From Brassica napus (taxonomy: Eukaryota; Streptophyta; Magnoliopsida; Brassicales; Brassicaceae), in contig NC_063445.1 in NCBI RefSeq assembly GCF_020379485.1, forward strand, positions 55,205,422 through 55,269,421: a DNA stretch of 64,000 bases, read 5' to 3'. The notes under the pieces are model-generated. The model did not search any database. It saw only the letters and a list, made by a program, of their open reading frames with translations, and was not told the DNA's origin. Shown here piece by piece: positions 34,601 through 46,882 of the stretch; within the stretch, counting starts at the first letter, position 1; the number at the start of each line of letters is the position of its first letter. A program made the translations under genes and the position numbers.

Positions 34601-35610
34601 TTTTATTGTTATTGCTTGTGAGCTGAACTGTTTTCAACTAAACTTGCAAGTAGGAATGGCTCAATATGAAATGATTTCTTCACAACCTTACTTTTTTCAC
34701 TGTACAGGGGGTGATGGAACAATTATATGATGTTATGTACGAGTTCAATTTTTCGCTGCCTCCAGATTATGCTCTGGTGATAAGATCCCTTGGTTCGCTA
34801 GAAGGCACTGCAAAGATTCTTGATCCAGAATTTAAAGTGATCGAGAGCGCGTATCCATTTGTTATTGGGAGGCTATTAGCAGATCCAAGCCCAGACATGA
34901 GGAAAATACTAAGGGAACTTGTCATTTGTAACGATGGATCAATAAGGTGGAATCGCCTTGAACGCCTGGTACGTTCATACAACTCTCTTCTTTTGGATTG
35001 AATTGGTTCTCTTTGTGAGATTGAGCTCATAACTCTCTTTCAGGTAGCAGCAATATCTGAACAGGCCTCTGCAACTTCCGGAGAGTCTCCAGAAGACAAA
35101 ACGTTGAAGAAATCATCAGAACTGATGAAGTCTTTCGACATGAATTCAGTAGTTTCCGCGACAGAAGATCTGCTAATGTTCATATTATCAGAGAAAGGGC
35201 AGAGAGTTCGGGTCTTCCTTCTTCAGGACATAATCAGAGTGGTTGATATATTCCTGGAAGATGAGGCTTTTGATCTCAACATGAAGAAGAAGAAGCAGAC
35301 CATCAATCTCAGGGTCAATTAAATCATCAAAACTTTCTTTTACTGTTACAGAAGTCTCATTTTACTCTATATTTATACTTTTCAGGAAGAACGGACGATG
35401 AAGAGAGTGAGCAATGGATTCAAAGGTCTGAGCGAGGCCGTGAAGCTAGCACCTGGAATGTGGACAGCAATGCTTCTACGGATGTCAAGGAAACCTGAGG
35501 TTCATAGTTATGCTTTAGATATTGTTTATGCATTGTCTTCACATTTTGGACACAAAGTGCCTCACACTTTTTGGATCATTTTCTCCAAACTGCTCCATCG
35601 CAATAAGTAG
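31671..35610 (+). CDS. ABC1-family atypical kinase (ABC1K/UbiB/ADCK type), about 13-14 exons
   Basis: Atypical kinase of the UbiB family. Plant members act in plastids or mitochondria on quinone and lipid homeostasis. Exon 1 (31671-31724) encodes [18 protein letters not shown], a likely targeting peptide. Later exons include 32680-32721, 32811-32882, 32974-33109, 33238-33395, 33481-33565, 33645-33844, 34009-34170, 34373-34522, 34708-34968, 35044-35313 and 35386-35610. Hallmarks are the KxGQ motif ([13 protein letters not shown]), the Ala-rich loop [11 protein letters not shown], the nucleotide-binding [10 protein letters not shown], the catalytic HADPHPGN and the metal-binding FDFGMMG. Exons from 32680 onward sum to 1761 nt, in frame to the stop. 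The intron after YIK has a GC donor. Whether 32225-32315 is spliced out is unclear, since it stays open in frame. From memory it corresponds to At5g24970. Confidence 0.92.
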
Positions 35611-36218
35611 CCAATAAATTATTTTATACGTTCCATCTTACGTTCTGCTCTATATATTTTCTAGAGAATCTGCACTATAGGCACATATCAATTTGATATT
35701 CTTATCTGTAGAAACAACAATTGGCCAGGATCATAAATTTATTTTCTTTTTATAGCATGTTTTTTTCTTCTATTGAGGACATGGATTTTACGTATTATTT
35801 TCTTACAAATGTTAAGTTATTTTACTGATAATTTTATCTACGGTTTTGTCATTGCGTATGTTACCAGTTTTGGCAAATAATTTGGCTATATATAGCATTT
35901 TTGACTTGTAAGTGACTTGAAAGTCCACAAAGGTTTCTATAATTAGCAAGACAATAGGCACCAGTGATCCCGGAAGTCTGGCCGGAAAGTGCTGAACACC
36001 ACTGTTTCCTTTGTTGGGTTTCTTGCGAGAATGTAATCTCTCACCTTCTTTCTCTTCTCTCCAACAATCCTCACTTTCTATCTCCAGGTTTCTTCTTCTC
36101 CTCTTTCATTCCTTGATCAACGCAGTCTCTCTCTGTTTGTTGTTGAGCCTCATCACTTTTTTTTGTCTATTTCAGATTATCATTTGAGATTTTTGCAAAA
36201 CCAAAAAAAAAAAGAAAA
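35611..36218. other. Intergenic region with PP2C leader
   Basis: Holds the 3' end of the kinase gene and the PP2C promoter. The last ~200 bp are CT-rich (tctcttctctcc, tttcttcttctcc), as in plant leaders, and may include a leader intron (gtttcttcttctcc to tatttcag near 36088-36176). Confidence 0.45.
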
Positions 36219-37073
36219 ATGGGATATGCGGAGTTGGTGCAGTCGTATTCAAACAAGATGCGGGTTGTTGAAGCTCCAGCAAGTGGAGGCGGTCTCAGGT
36301 TACACTTCCTTCTCTTTATTCCTTCTCAGCTTAAGATGAACTTATAGATCACAATGTCCATTATTTAACTTGCAGCGAGAATGGAAAGTTTAGCTATGGA
36401 TATGCAAGCTCAGCTGGGAAGAGGTCATCTATGGAGGACTTCTTTGAGACTAGAATCGATGGTATCGATGGAGAAATCGTTGGTCTCTTTGGAGTCTTTG
36501 ATGGTCTTATTCTTGACCCATCTTATACCATTCGGTTTGTTCCCTTTTGGAAAGAGCTCATCTTCCTTGATGTGTTGCAGGCCATGGTGGTGCCAGAGCA
36601 GCCGAGTATCTGAAACGTCATCTTTTTAGCAATCTTATCACTCATCCTAAGTTCATTTCTGACACCAAATCTGCTATAGGTTTACTTCCCTTGAGCCTCT
36701 ATGAGCTTCTTTTGGATCCGATTTATTATTGTTTGATTTGATCTGAAACAATTGCTTTGTTTTGATTCTTCCAGCTGATGCTTATAATCATACAGACTCT
36801 GAACTTCTCGAGTCAGAGAATAGTCACACTAGAGACGACGCTGGTTCAACTGCCTCAACAGCTATTCTCGTTGGTGATCGTTTACTTGTTGCAAACGTTG
36901 GTGATTCCAGAGCTGTTATCTGTAGAGCCGGAAACGGTAATGTTATTGTGATTTGTTCAATAGCTCACTTGAAGGACCGGTCCTGATCATAGGCTAGTGA
37001 ATCATTGGTCTATGATCCACGATTGTTTTAAATTTTTTTTACATATATCTGAAATCCCCAAATTTATAATTTT

Positions 37074-37107
<34 letters not shown>

Positions 37108-38178
37108 CCTAGAGTCAATTGTCTATAGCCCCCAAAAATTATAGGCTAGTGAATGTTTTTGAATGAAATATGGTACATGTGTTGTGTAGCCTTTGCTGTG
37201 TCAAGAGACCATAAGCCTGACCAAAGTGATGAGCGTGAACGGATTGAGAATGCTGGTGGTTTTGTCATGTGGGCAGGTGATAAAGTTATACTGTCTTTTT
37301 CTTTCTTGAGCATAGTGCTGACTTGTAGAATGAATAGGGACTTGGAGAGTTGGAGGAGTGCTTGCAGTTTCTCGTTCGTTTGGTGATCGACTTCTGAAAC
37401 AGTATGTTATTGCTGATCCAGAGATTCAGGTACATTAATAATCACTTCAACTCTTTATACACCGAACACATCTACTTGTTTGTTTAAAAGTCATGTATGG
37501 ATGTAGGAAGAGAAGATTGATGATTCTCTTGAGTTTCTGATCCTGGCCAGCGATGGATTATGGGATGTTTTCTCCAATGAGGTTTGTGAAATTAATGATA
37601 TAAAGCTTATTACATCCTCAATAATTGAGTTCTCTATGTTGTAGGAAGCTGTTGCAGTGGTGAAAGAGGTTGAAGAACCAGAGGAGTCCACTAAGAAACT
37701 TGTGGGAGAAGCAATAAAGAGAGGAAGTGCTGACAATATTACATGTGTTGTTGTTCGTTTCCTAGAGAGCAAGACTGCTAACATCAAAGGTTCCGACATA
37801 TCCTCAACACATTCCAGCTCATCTCAGGAAGCAAATCAAGGGGAAGCCGCAGTTAGAAATGACTCAGACCACAAGATGTCAACCAAACAAACCAATCAAA
37901 ACCATAACGCAGCGCACTTGGACTGTAATGCTGAGGTTGAAGCTAGAAGCGACGATTCAGGTCGCATCAGCTCGAACCAAAAGCCAGTTGAGAATACAGC
38001 AGCAGGAAGCAGTGTTTCTTCAGAACAAAGTGGCTCAGCAGGAGAAAATAATCAACCTGGTCAAGGGGACATCACAATACACAACAGTTTGGACCGGACC
38101 TTTGCTATTCAAAAGCCAACCGCAGCTCACAGTGACTCCACAACAAGCAAGGCAAGTGGCGTTCCCTCTTATCAATAA
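36219..38178 (+). CDS. Protein phosphatase 2C (PP2C), eight exons
   Basis: Metal-dependent Ser/Thr phosphatase. Exons are 36219-36298, 36376-36503, 36581-36679, 36775-36936, 37190-37276, 37338-37429, 37507-37581 and 37645-38178. They total 1257 nt, 418 aa, in frame. Family motifs in order are [26 protein letters not shown] (metal-binding Asp and Gly, built across the exon 2/3 border), [66 protein letters not shown] and [12 protein letters not shown] Ser/Asn/Gln-rich C-terminal tail of about 120 residues lacks a known domain. Intron 4 carries a MITE-like insert. It is intact and corresponds, from memory, to At5g24940. A truncated copy lies at 44424-45225. Confidence 0.94.
36972..37150. mobile_element. 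MITE-like insert with (TA)n in PP2C intron 4
   Basis: Runs from aaggaccggtcctgatc to ctatagcccccaaaaattatagg, with the repeated phrase ataggctagtgaat at both ends and a (TA)n tract at about 37076-37104. Vocabulary is shared with 22248-22389. It lies between the exons ending at 36936 and starting at 37190. Confidence 0.5.
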
Positions 38179-38561
38179 CTAAAATGTCAACACTAACCCT
38201 CTTATCAATAACTAAAATGTCAACACTAACTTCAGAATGATCTTTTTTGAGAAATGCATGTCTCGAGATTTTGCTCGACTAAAATGTCACCACTGCCTTC
38301 ATGTACGTTTCTTTTCATTCATGTCGTTTCTTTTTCTCTTGTTTCCTGAGGTTCTAACTCCAATAATGTAATTTGTAATTTTTTTTTTAATTGTTGAACT
38401 AGTCACTCTTATTTTAGCATGTGATGTCTACACCTTACCTCTGTGATTATGATATAATAACGTTATATGTTGCATTTGATGTTCTATGTCTTAGATACAT
38501 GTAAGAGATTTTGCTCAAAACACACAAGAATATATGGAACAAGTCACTAAAAGGTCACTAT

Positions 38562-38974
38562 TAGGAGTGGACGTTTGGTTACCTAGGGTTCGTTTCGGGT
38601 TTTTGGGTTAAAGATTTTAAATTCATTCGGGTATTTATAAATTTTGGTTCGGGTATTCTCAAAATCTAAAAATAAAAGTAATATATAACATATAAATTTA
38701 AATAATAAATGTCAAAATAGCTAAACTTAACATAAAGTTAATTTAGTTTAAATATATGTATGGAGAATAAATAAATACTGTAAATATTTTTGGTTTTTTT
38801 GACTAATTGTATATATATTTAAGTATTTTGGACAACTTCAAAAGTATTATATATATTTTGGATATTTTTTTGGAATATTAAATCTAAAAATAACTAATAT
38901 ATTTAAGTATATAAATCTGATTCAGATATATTTAGATAACCGAAATGTTTTGATTCGGATCGGGTTCACTTCTA
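38562..38974. mobile_element. hAT-like MITE downstream of PP2C
   Basis: The left end taggagtggacgtttgg and the right end (minus strand) tagaagtgaacccgatcc are imperfect inverted repeats. Subterminal cgggtt/ttcggg motifs occur at both ends. The flanking octamers gtcactat and gctcttca do not match, so the target duplication has decayed or the ends are misplaced. Confidence 0.5.
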
Positions 38975-39016
38975 GCTCTTCATGGTGAAAATAGCCAAGA
39001 CCTTTTTGTTGGATAA

Positions 39017-39748
39017 TCCCCTAGACTATATTTGCGAAGTGATTTTGCCACATGTCCTTTCTACAATCAATTTTACGAAACAAATATGACATGACTACTG
39101 AAATTGATGACATGTCTTATAGCTTAATATGACATGAACAATTGCATTTAATGTTAATTTATATTTTTGGTAAACTTTTTAAAATATGGTAATAACTCAT
39201 ATATTACATTTAATGCCAATTTATATTTTTAGATTTTTTTTAGAATTTGAGAATAACTCATAAATCATCATTAAAATAAATATATTTAAATGTGGCATTA
39301 TAAATTTCGAAATATAATTTTATTATATATTTTTAAATTATAAAATTTTATTACTAAAATTTTCAAAAATGTATACATTTTTTTTTAGAAAATTATAAAA
39401 ATTTAATCGTAAAATCATTATTTTCTTATATATACAAATTTTATAAATATTGTTTAATTTTAATTTTAGTAATTATGAAACTTTTACAAATTTATTTAAT
39501 ATATTTAATGAAATTAAATAGATAGAAAAATCTATCTAAGATTATAATTTCAAATATATACATGTATATTCTTACATATAATTTTTTTATGTTTAATTAA
39601 ATCAAATTTATATTAAAATATTGATACGAAAAAGAAAATTTACAATATTAATAAGATTTTATTTTAAAATATAATTTATATTTATCTGTTAAAATATAAT
39701 TTATATTTATCTGCTAAAAAAATATTTTAAATTTTTCTACACACCTAG
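39017..39748. mobile_element. Possible Helitron-like element, AT-rich
   Basis: Starts TCCCCTAGACTATATTTGCG after an A and ends CTACACACCTAG before a T, the A|TC...CTAG|T rule of Helitrons. The interior is AT-rich with a repeated phrase (acatttaatgccaatttatattttt, cut in two copies near 39148 and 39205). No GC-rich hairpin is seen before the CTAG end, so the call is weak. Confidence 0.4.
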
Positions 39749-40189
39749 TTAATGTTATATAAGTGGTAGGTGTGATGTAAAGAATTAAATCACAAACAAT
39801 GATTAACTCTAAAACACTACTCTTGTGATGATATCATCCCCCGTGACTACACTTCTCTCTTTCCCTATCTCGATCTGCTTATTAACGTTGTCATGGTCTT
39901 CCTATTAACTATGGTCCATAATCATCAACATAAATTATATGCAACTAAATTACCATTCATAAACTTGAATCCAACATTTTAGCATTAGTCTAGTTCACAA
40001 TCAGTACAGAAAACTGGTTGATTACCGAATTAGTACAGATGCAACTAACATATATATTGTGATATTATCCACAAGAGCTATTCCACCTTTTAAGCATATT
40101 TATATACATGTTTAATTTATTTTATTAGTATTTTTGCTCTTGTTTTGCTTATATTTTTCTAATGATTTATTTATTTTTAGTTATTTAGT

Positions 40190-40345
40190 TTTATCAAAGT
40201 GGTACCACATGACTAATGCCTTGTTCTCCATCTTTTTGGTTAAAATAAATGTATCTTCTTGGTTGCTTCTTTTTGGGATTGTTATATATATTGATCGATT
40301 GATATGAATGTTATTATAACATTTGCAATTTAAAAAATGCAGCTT
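40190..40345 (-). pseudogene. Relic of a third prolamin-like gene copy: start plus promoter
   Basis: Matches the region 19925-20100 of the intact gene. It has the first codons MENKALVM with the start at about 40231, the leader, and the conserved upstream block gatcgattgatatgaatg. The coding sequence is lost after about ten codons. It lies some 20 kb from the other two copies. Confidence 0.6.
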
Positions 40346-40394
40346 TTTCTTCTCTGTTTTTATCATCTTTAACTCTCTGTTTTTCTAAACTCTT

Positions 40395-40588
40395 AAACAT
40401 GGCTTGACGTCAAGATGAGGATCAAGTCAGTCCCAAGTTGTTCTGGTTGATCTTTCTCATCTTGTCGTTGTTGCTTGTGTAGGCTTTTGCATAGCCTACA
40501 CATGCAAGTATCCGATGAACAAGGGTGAGAGGACTATTGTAGTCCCGGTGATGAAGATGATGCCGGTGCCAGCTCCAGCGCAAGAGTA
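40395..40588 (+). other. Unrecognised short coding-like stretch
   Basis: One frame (about 40444-40588) reads a hydrophobic stretch VVVACVGFCIAYTCKYP and a tail ending VPAPAQE before a stop. The upstream part has a stop in that frame. It may be the end of a small membrane or cell-wall protein gene, or a relic. I do not recognise it. Confidence 0.25.
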
Positions 40589-40739
40589 GATGTTCTCCAA
40601 GAAGAAGATGACGTGTCCATCTCCAAGAAGTGTTGAAAACTTTAGTATTTTCATTTTCACCTTATGTAGTTATGTTGTAGTTATGTTCAATCTTCTTCTC
40701 TCTTTTATCAGTTGAATGTAAAAGGAGAATTATAAATAA

Positions 40740-42040
40740 AATATCAATTTATGCTCCCTATCAGTTTCTTGATTTCATACTAATGCATTAGTTTCTTATT
40801 TCCATACTCAAAATCCCAAATAGATTTCCTTCGGCTCTAAACTGCTAAGAGAGAAACTAAACCATAAGCTAAAGAAATTGGTTTCATTATTACCTTATGG
40901 ACTTGTAGTATGTGCATGTGATTGTGAAGGTTGATTGGAAGATGAATTTGTGTAGAGTTTGTGAATTTCAAGAGTTCGATAGATTTTAAAAGTTATGTGA
41001 ATTATGAAAATATATATACATTGACTTATAAAATTTGATCATAACTTTTTTTATTGATTGATATAGATTTTCATGAATTTGTATTACTTCTTTTCTATCC
41101 ATTTTTTTTCTAAATCATATAGCATGATTGTTAGTTTTTCAAACTAAACAAGAATAATAGTGATACATACAAAACTAGGCAATTATATTAAGTTTATATA
41201 CTAAGTAGTTTTTTAAAGTTTTTACCACAAAATAGCCACCGAAGATGAAAATGACTAAAGATGTTTCATTAAAAAGGCAAAGGATCAGTTTACTCATTGT
41301 TTTATGCTATTTAAATAATAAATAAAATCAAAATCAAAATTTTTTTTTATATATTTTCGAATGATATGTTTTCAAATTCGAACTTTTTAATAAAATTTTC
41401 GACTTTTTAAAAAATTTATTTTTTGAAACTATTTTAAAAATTTTACTTTTAAAATTTTAATATTATAAATATAATTATATATTCAAAAACGATAAAACAG
41501 TATAAATATAATTATATATTAAAATATAAAATCATATAAAATTGTAGTGAATTATAGTTTTGGACATATAATTTGGATTTAAAGTGCAAAATATATTTGG
41601 TAAGAATAATTATTTTTTCACATGGAAATTGAGTCTTATGAGTAAAAATGAATAAAATTCATCTCTTAGTAACAGTAGATTTAGTTAGAATTAAAGAATC
41701 AATAATAACTAAACTTTTTGAATAACAAAAGATCTGAATGGATTTTGAAAATTCTTAAACCAATAACAATAGATTCTATTAAGACTTTTGAAATTCAAGA
41801 ATCAATATCAACGAAATTTTAAAATTTTCAAAATTCATGAGAATTCACTGACCAATAACACCCCAAAACCATTTACACTAAATCATATGCGTTTCAGCCT
41901 TACGATGGCTGTTTCTATACAAGAGCGTTACAAGAAGAAAAATCAAATATAGGATATAAAATCCGATAAAGACAACACATAGATCCATGTACTGGATAAT
42001 ATAAGCCAATATACCGTACTGGATAAAACACAATATCTAT
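40740..42040. other. AT-rich intergenic DNA
   Basis: No gene or clearly bounded element was recognised. Phrases such as ttgaaattcaagaatcaat are repeated loosely near 41700-41830, as in old decayed repeats. Confidence 0.45.
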
Positions 42041-42051
42041 GCAAATATATC

Positions 42052-43122
42052 TTTCTTTCTTTTTTTCCGTCTGATAATATTAACTCAAGGAAGGAATACA
42101 AGGTTTGATACATAAGCTGATTCGCATCAACTAAAGTCCATGAACAGGCAACTTAAACCCACACCAAAACAGCTTAAACAAACAAATACAACTCCACAAT
42201 TAACTTAAGAAAATTCATTGGAATTCACAATGAACCACCTAGCACACCAAACTTGCAGCAATCAAACAACTTCAGGTGCTTCTGAACAAGATTTATCTTT
42301 GTCACCCGCGGCCCACCAAACGATAACCTCAACCTCTGACGACACCACACTGAGAACACTCCTCTCTAAACCAATGAACCCAGACTTTATAACTCGACAA
42401 GATCGAACCACTTTAGGGTCACCTCCTCTTCCGGATACAGCAGCGACGCACTTCATGCGACCAAACTACACCTCGATAAAAGCCTTACACAGAACTCTCC
42501 ATTCTCATAAGAACTGGAGAAACCGAGGTTAATCTGCCAAAACTTCACCGACAACTGAAAGAGGCCGGCAGCAAGACAGGAAACCGTTCACAATAGGACC
42601 ATAACTCAAAAAACATTACAAGCTTAGAAACCAAGAGACCATTGGTAGAACCACAATTTTCCAAATGGATAAGGGCAAAACCCCAAGACTAATCAACTAC
42701 AGCAAACTCCACGAAATAAAAGAAGAAATTTAGATAAGAAAAACTTGAAAATAACCCACAAACCATGAAAGATTGGATCTAGATCTGGATCAAAACATGT
42801 GCAATTAAAACCAGCCACAGCCATGACTGCATATACAACATTCAGAAATGGCTTCAGCATACAATGGACCCGAGGTAGATGCGACAAACCACTCCAAGCC
42901 GCAAGCTCTCAAGCTCCTCAACCACCATATATATCTTCATCAAACAGAAAACTAAAAAGTGCAGAATAAAGAAGGAGAGAATCCACGACATATCTGACCT
43001 GCGGTGGCGCAAACGGAGCCACCACACGCCGGTCACTGGAGCTGCTACTGGTCTGAAGGTAAAGGAGGCTGAGAGCAGATATAGCAAGGAGAGATGATGG
43101 AGCAGTTTCAGTCACGATCTAA
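42052..43122 (-). mobile_element. Non-coding A-tailed retroposon (Sadhu-like) with 11-bp target duplication
   Basis: Flanked by gcaaatatatc at 42041-42051 and 43123-43133. On the minus strand it ends ttaatattatcagacgg followed by an A-rich tail, the same end as the element at 29012-29827. Body 1071 bp with open frames up to 104 codons but no reverse transcriptase or endonuclease motif. Confidence 0.72.
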
Positions 43123-43133
43123 GCAAATATATC

Positions 43134-43417
43134 ATGTACCATTTATTTCCTCGAAAATATATTTATAATTCAATGATCCAAACTGAGAAGATCAGAGAGT
43201 CACCAACAAATACTACACCACAATCCCATATACCAAATATTGACCCCAAAGGGAAAAAAAAAGAATGTTTTTTATATAGGCCAATGAATAAATCATTTTA
43301 AGAAACATGGTCCATGTATTCAATTTACTTTGATAGTTTGATTTTGGTTTGGTTTATTTACGCATCAACTATTTACCTGTACTTTTGAGTTAATTTATAA
43401 AACAATATGATAACGAA
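43134..43417. other. Spacer between retroposon and P450 relic
   Basis: Contains no recognised feature. Confidence 0.4.
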
Positions 43418-44175
43418 GGGAGAGTCTACACATACTCGACGGGATCAAAGCAGCACCTTTACATAAATCACCCGGAAATGGTGAAGGAGCTTACCCAAAT
43501 CAACACGCTTAACCTTGCCAGCATCACCAAACGCCTTGAGCCTATTCTTGGCAATGGCGTTATAACCTTTATCCAATGGTCCTCATTGCCCACGACAAAA
43601 TTAAGGTCCTACTTTTTTTCATTTGGATTTTCTTTTATAACTAGGAAGTTCCGGGTTAAAAGTTAAAATCCATTCATCTCCAATATTGTCTATGTGTAAA
43701 ATGTTTAATTTTTTCAAACATAAATTCTGTGTTGTGATTGGTGAAGGGAATGATTGGTTCAATGGTGGATTCTGCGATGCAAATGTTGAGAAAATGGGAA
43801 GAGATGGTGGAAAGAGGAGGGAAAATGGGATGTGAGATAAGAGTAGCGAAGACCTTAAGGATGTCTCAGCTGATGTCATCTCTAGGGTTTGCTTCGGAAG
43901 CTCTTTCTTCAAAGGAAAAGAGATCATCTCTATGATTAATGATCTTCACGTGAGTCTCACCCTTAATACTTTTACTTCATCAATCCATGCAAAAGTATGT
44001 AATATGATTTGAGTCTGGTGGCTAGTGAAATGGTGTTTGGGAATAAGAAGCATGGTGATGTGAATACTAATGAGCTTTGGAATCTTCGATATGGGACACG
44101 GTGAAGGAGAGGGAAACTGAATGTGTGGAAGCTCACAAGAAGGATCTGTTGCAGTTGATATGCGTAGCTGCGATG
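43418..44175 (+). pseudogene. Cytochrome P450 CYP714A relic
   Basis: An in-frame stretch reads [15 protein letters not shown], then [16 protein letters not shown] and [12 protein letters not shown]. It then jumps by a small deletion to HDKIK. After an intron-like gap it continues as [20 protein letters not shown] and IRVAKTLR. Frame changes and an interrupted downstream exon (MVFGNKKHGDVNT, TVKERETEC, AHKKDLLQL) follow. These are N-terminal to mid-region segments of CYP714A P450s, gibberellin-modifying ER enzymes. The heme-binding end is missing. From memory, Arabidopsis CYP714A1/A2 (ELA1 group) lie next to the PP2C gene, which supports an old local origin. Confidence 0.75.
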
Positions 44176-44423
44176 GTAACTTGTGGGACAAGTCAGCCTG
44201 ACAAACATTTGTTTGATTGACAAATATTATTCTTATTTTTTAAATTTAACAACAACAAAAGATTTAATAAATTTTTCTAAAGCATATTTTGGTATTCTGA
44301 AATAAATATTAATTAAAAAGGAAGTAAATAACAATAAAAACGGTAACAAATAATAATTTAATAGTTTATAGTAAATTAGTAAATTACCTATTTGGATGTA
44401 TGGGTTCAAAAGGAATCTGTTTG

Positions 44424-45225
44424 CCAGCGATGGACTATGGGATGTTTTCTCCAACGAGGTTTGTGAATTAATGATATAAAGCTTTGATTACATCCTCAAT
44501 GATTGAGATCTCTTTATAGGAAGCTGTAGCAGTGGTGAAAGAGGTTGAAGATCCAGAGGAGTCCACTAAGAAACTTGTGGGAGAAGCAATAAAGAGATGA
44601 AGTGCTGATAATATTACATGTGTCGTTCGTTTTCTTGAAAGCAAGACTGCTAACATCAAAGCTTCCGGCATATCCTCAACACATTCCAGCTCATCTCAGA
44701 AAGAAATCAAGGGGAAACCTCAGTTAGAACTGACTCTGACCACAGTACACAACAGTTTGGACCGGACCGTTGATAATCAGAAGGCGGTGGAAGCTAAGGC
44801 CATTGCAGCAGCTCACACCACTTCCTCAGAACAGAGCGGATCAATAGGTGAAAAGAATTAAAACTGAACTCCAGTTCACAGTGACTCCACAACAAGCAAG
44901 GCAAGTAGCGTTCCCTTCATATCACTATCTAAAATGTCAACACTAACTTCAAAATGATCTTTTTTTTTGAGAAATACGTCTCGAGATTTTTCTCGACTAA
45001 GTTATGTCCTTCATGTTCGTTTGTTTTTGTTCCCCTGTTTTTTTTGATGTTCTAACTCCAATAATTCAACTTGTAAATTTTTTTTTAATTGCTGAACTAG
45101 TCACTCCTTTTTAGCATGTGATGTCTACCCCTTACCTCTGTGATTGACATGTAATAACGTTACATGTTGCACCTCCATGTTTTATGTCTTAGAGACATGT
45201 AAGATATTTGCTCAAAATACACAAG
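44424..45225 (+). pseudogene. Truncated second copy of the PP2C gene (3' part)
   Basis: Begins inside the codons for [11 protein letters not shown] and runs through the last intron, the [13 protein letters not shown] exon and the 3' flank, paralleling 37547-38520. The catalytic front half is absent. A stop (tga, near 44600) replaces the Gly-Ser of the copy at 37720. A block of about 190 bp in the tail is deleted. The similarity includes 3' non-coding DNA, so this is a genomic duplication, not a retrocopy. Confidence 0.85.
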
Positions 45226-45298
45226 AATCTACAAAACAATTCACTGAAAGGTCACTAAGCAAGTCTCCTTCTCCCTTATTTAGAATCCATGTCTCGAT

Positions 45299-45348
45299 GG
45301 TTTTACTTCTAGAGCCCTCTACTGGTTTTACTTCTAGAGCCCTCTGCA
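45299..45348. repeat. Two tandem copies of a 25-bp unit
   Basis: gttttacttctagagccctct is repeated head to tail, directly before the start of the Helitron at 45356. It may be a local replication slip. Confidence 0.7.
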
Positions 45349-45355
45349 GTACTAG

Positions 45356-46791
45356 TCCCTTATATATTAAAGGAGAAGTATTCACACCATAATAGACACG
45401 TGACAGCCTCATAATGATTTATAATAAATATGCTAACGCGTTCACACTATATTCACACTATATACTTTGCATTTTTTAATATAAAACTCACATGCATGGT
45501 TCCAATAAAACTTTAGATTTTTCGGTTCGAATCAAAACAAATAACGAATCAAAAGCTAAACTATATATATATATATATATATATATTATTTTTATTGTTT
45601 ATGGATAAAGTTGGGCAAAATATTTATAAATTTTGATTCGATTCGTTATCCGTTTTTATTTGAACCAAGAAATATGAATATCCGTAACTCTACGAAACAA
45701 ATCAATTATTAAAATACAATTAAAAAAAAGCAAATTACAAAAACCAATATTTTTAGGAACGGATATCAAATTTATTTGATCTGTTATATGCATATATATG
45801 CATATATGTACAGAATTATATATATATATATATATGTTATATATATACTATAGTTTATATAAGTTTTACAATATTTTTATGAATTAAATTTATTATATTA
45901 GGTATTAAAATTTAAAAAGTCAAATAATATTTTGTTTTGTAATAAAACGTTATTATTAATTTTTTCAATTATTTTTAAAATTTTATTTTATTTACGGATC
46001 AAATCGGATATTCTTTAAAATTATAAATTATTTTGGATATCAGAGTCACCGACTATCCAGGTGGCTAAAGATTGAATCTACATGAATGTCTCCAAATACC
46101 CGGATATTCGATCTGTGTCCACCTCTATTTACGGATACAATTGATTTTTCTTTATATGAAAAAAATTCACTAATGTCAAGGCCTTTTTAGTTTTTAATTA
46201 ATTTTAATTTTATCTTTCATGTATTATTTAGAACAAAAATGTCATTTAATATTAATTAACAATATCTTTATATATTTGTCAACTATTTCTATATACTTTT
46301 ACATACACATACATGTGCACCTTGATGTGAGCAACTTGTAAGTTGTAACCAAGTATTTACCACAACTGAAGTATCTATTTTTTTTTGGAAGTTGAAATAT
46401 TTTTTTCTTAATGCTTCTTTCACTACCGACCAAATTGTAGTGAAATGATTTGTCTTAATAATTTTTTTTTTTTTTCTTGAACTATTATCCGTTTACAAAC
46501 TATGATATGAAACCATTGGTTTGACATGACGAATATCAAAAATTCATAACATGAAAATAAACAAATAATAGTAATTTTTGGTTTTTACCCAAAAAACTAA
46601 AAAATCAAACATTCTAACCGAATAAACCCAAATAAATATTAATTTAAAATAATAGTTATAATTTAGGAGATTAAAAAATAAAAAATAACTTAAAACCGAA
46701 CCGCTATCCAGATTAAACAGATTTAATGTGTTTTATTAAAAATAACGAAACTAATAATCACATTCCGCGCGAGGCACGGATTATTACCTAG
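45356..46791. mobile_element. Helitron-like element with 3' hairpin
   Basis: Starts TCCCTTATATATTAAAGGAG, the common Brassicaceae Helitron opening, and ends attattacctag before T. A hairpin, tccgcgcgaggcacgga (46764-46780), lies 11 nt before the CTAG end. The interior (1.4 kb) is AT-rich and non-coding, with (TA)n tracts near 45563 and 45818. The base before TC is G rather than the usual A. Confidence 0.6.
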
Positions 46792-46882
46792 TGATATATT
46801 TGTGCATGTTTTCTTTCTTAACTTATTGGCCCACATGGCCCGACAACAGTACTTCTCCCCAACATGGCAAAAAGTCACAAAA
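46792..46882. repeat. Repeat segment also present at 59986-60075
   Basis: Runs from ctagtg through gtgcatgttttct, acttattggcccacatggccc and ggcaaaaagtcacaaa. It aligns with the segment at 59986-60075. It abuts the truncated 5' LTR at 46883. Confidence 0.6.

Noticed and set aside
38562..38974. Claim of an intact 8-bp target duplication for this MITE
   Set aside because: The flanking octamers gtcactat and gctcttca do not match, so only the inverted ends were reported.
42218..42532. 104-codon open frame, Thr/Ser-rich
   Set aside because: Lies antisense in a retroposon with target duplications; no family resemblance.
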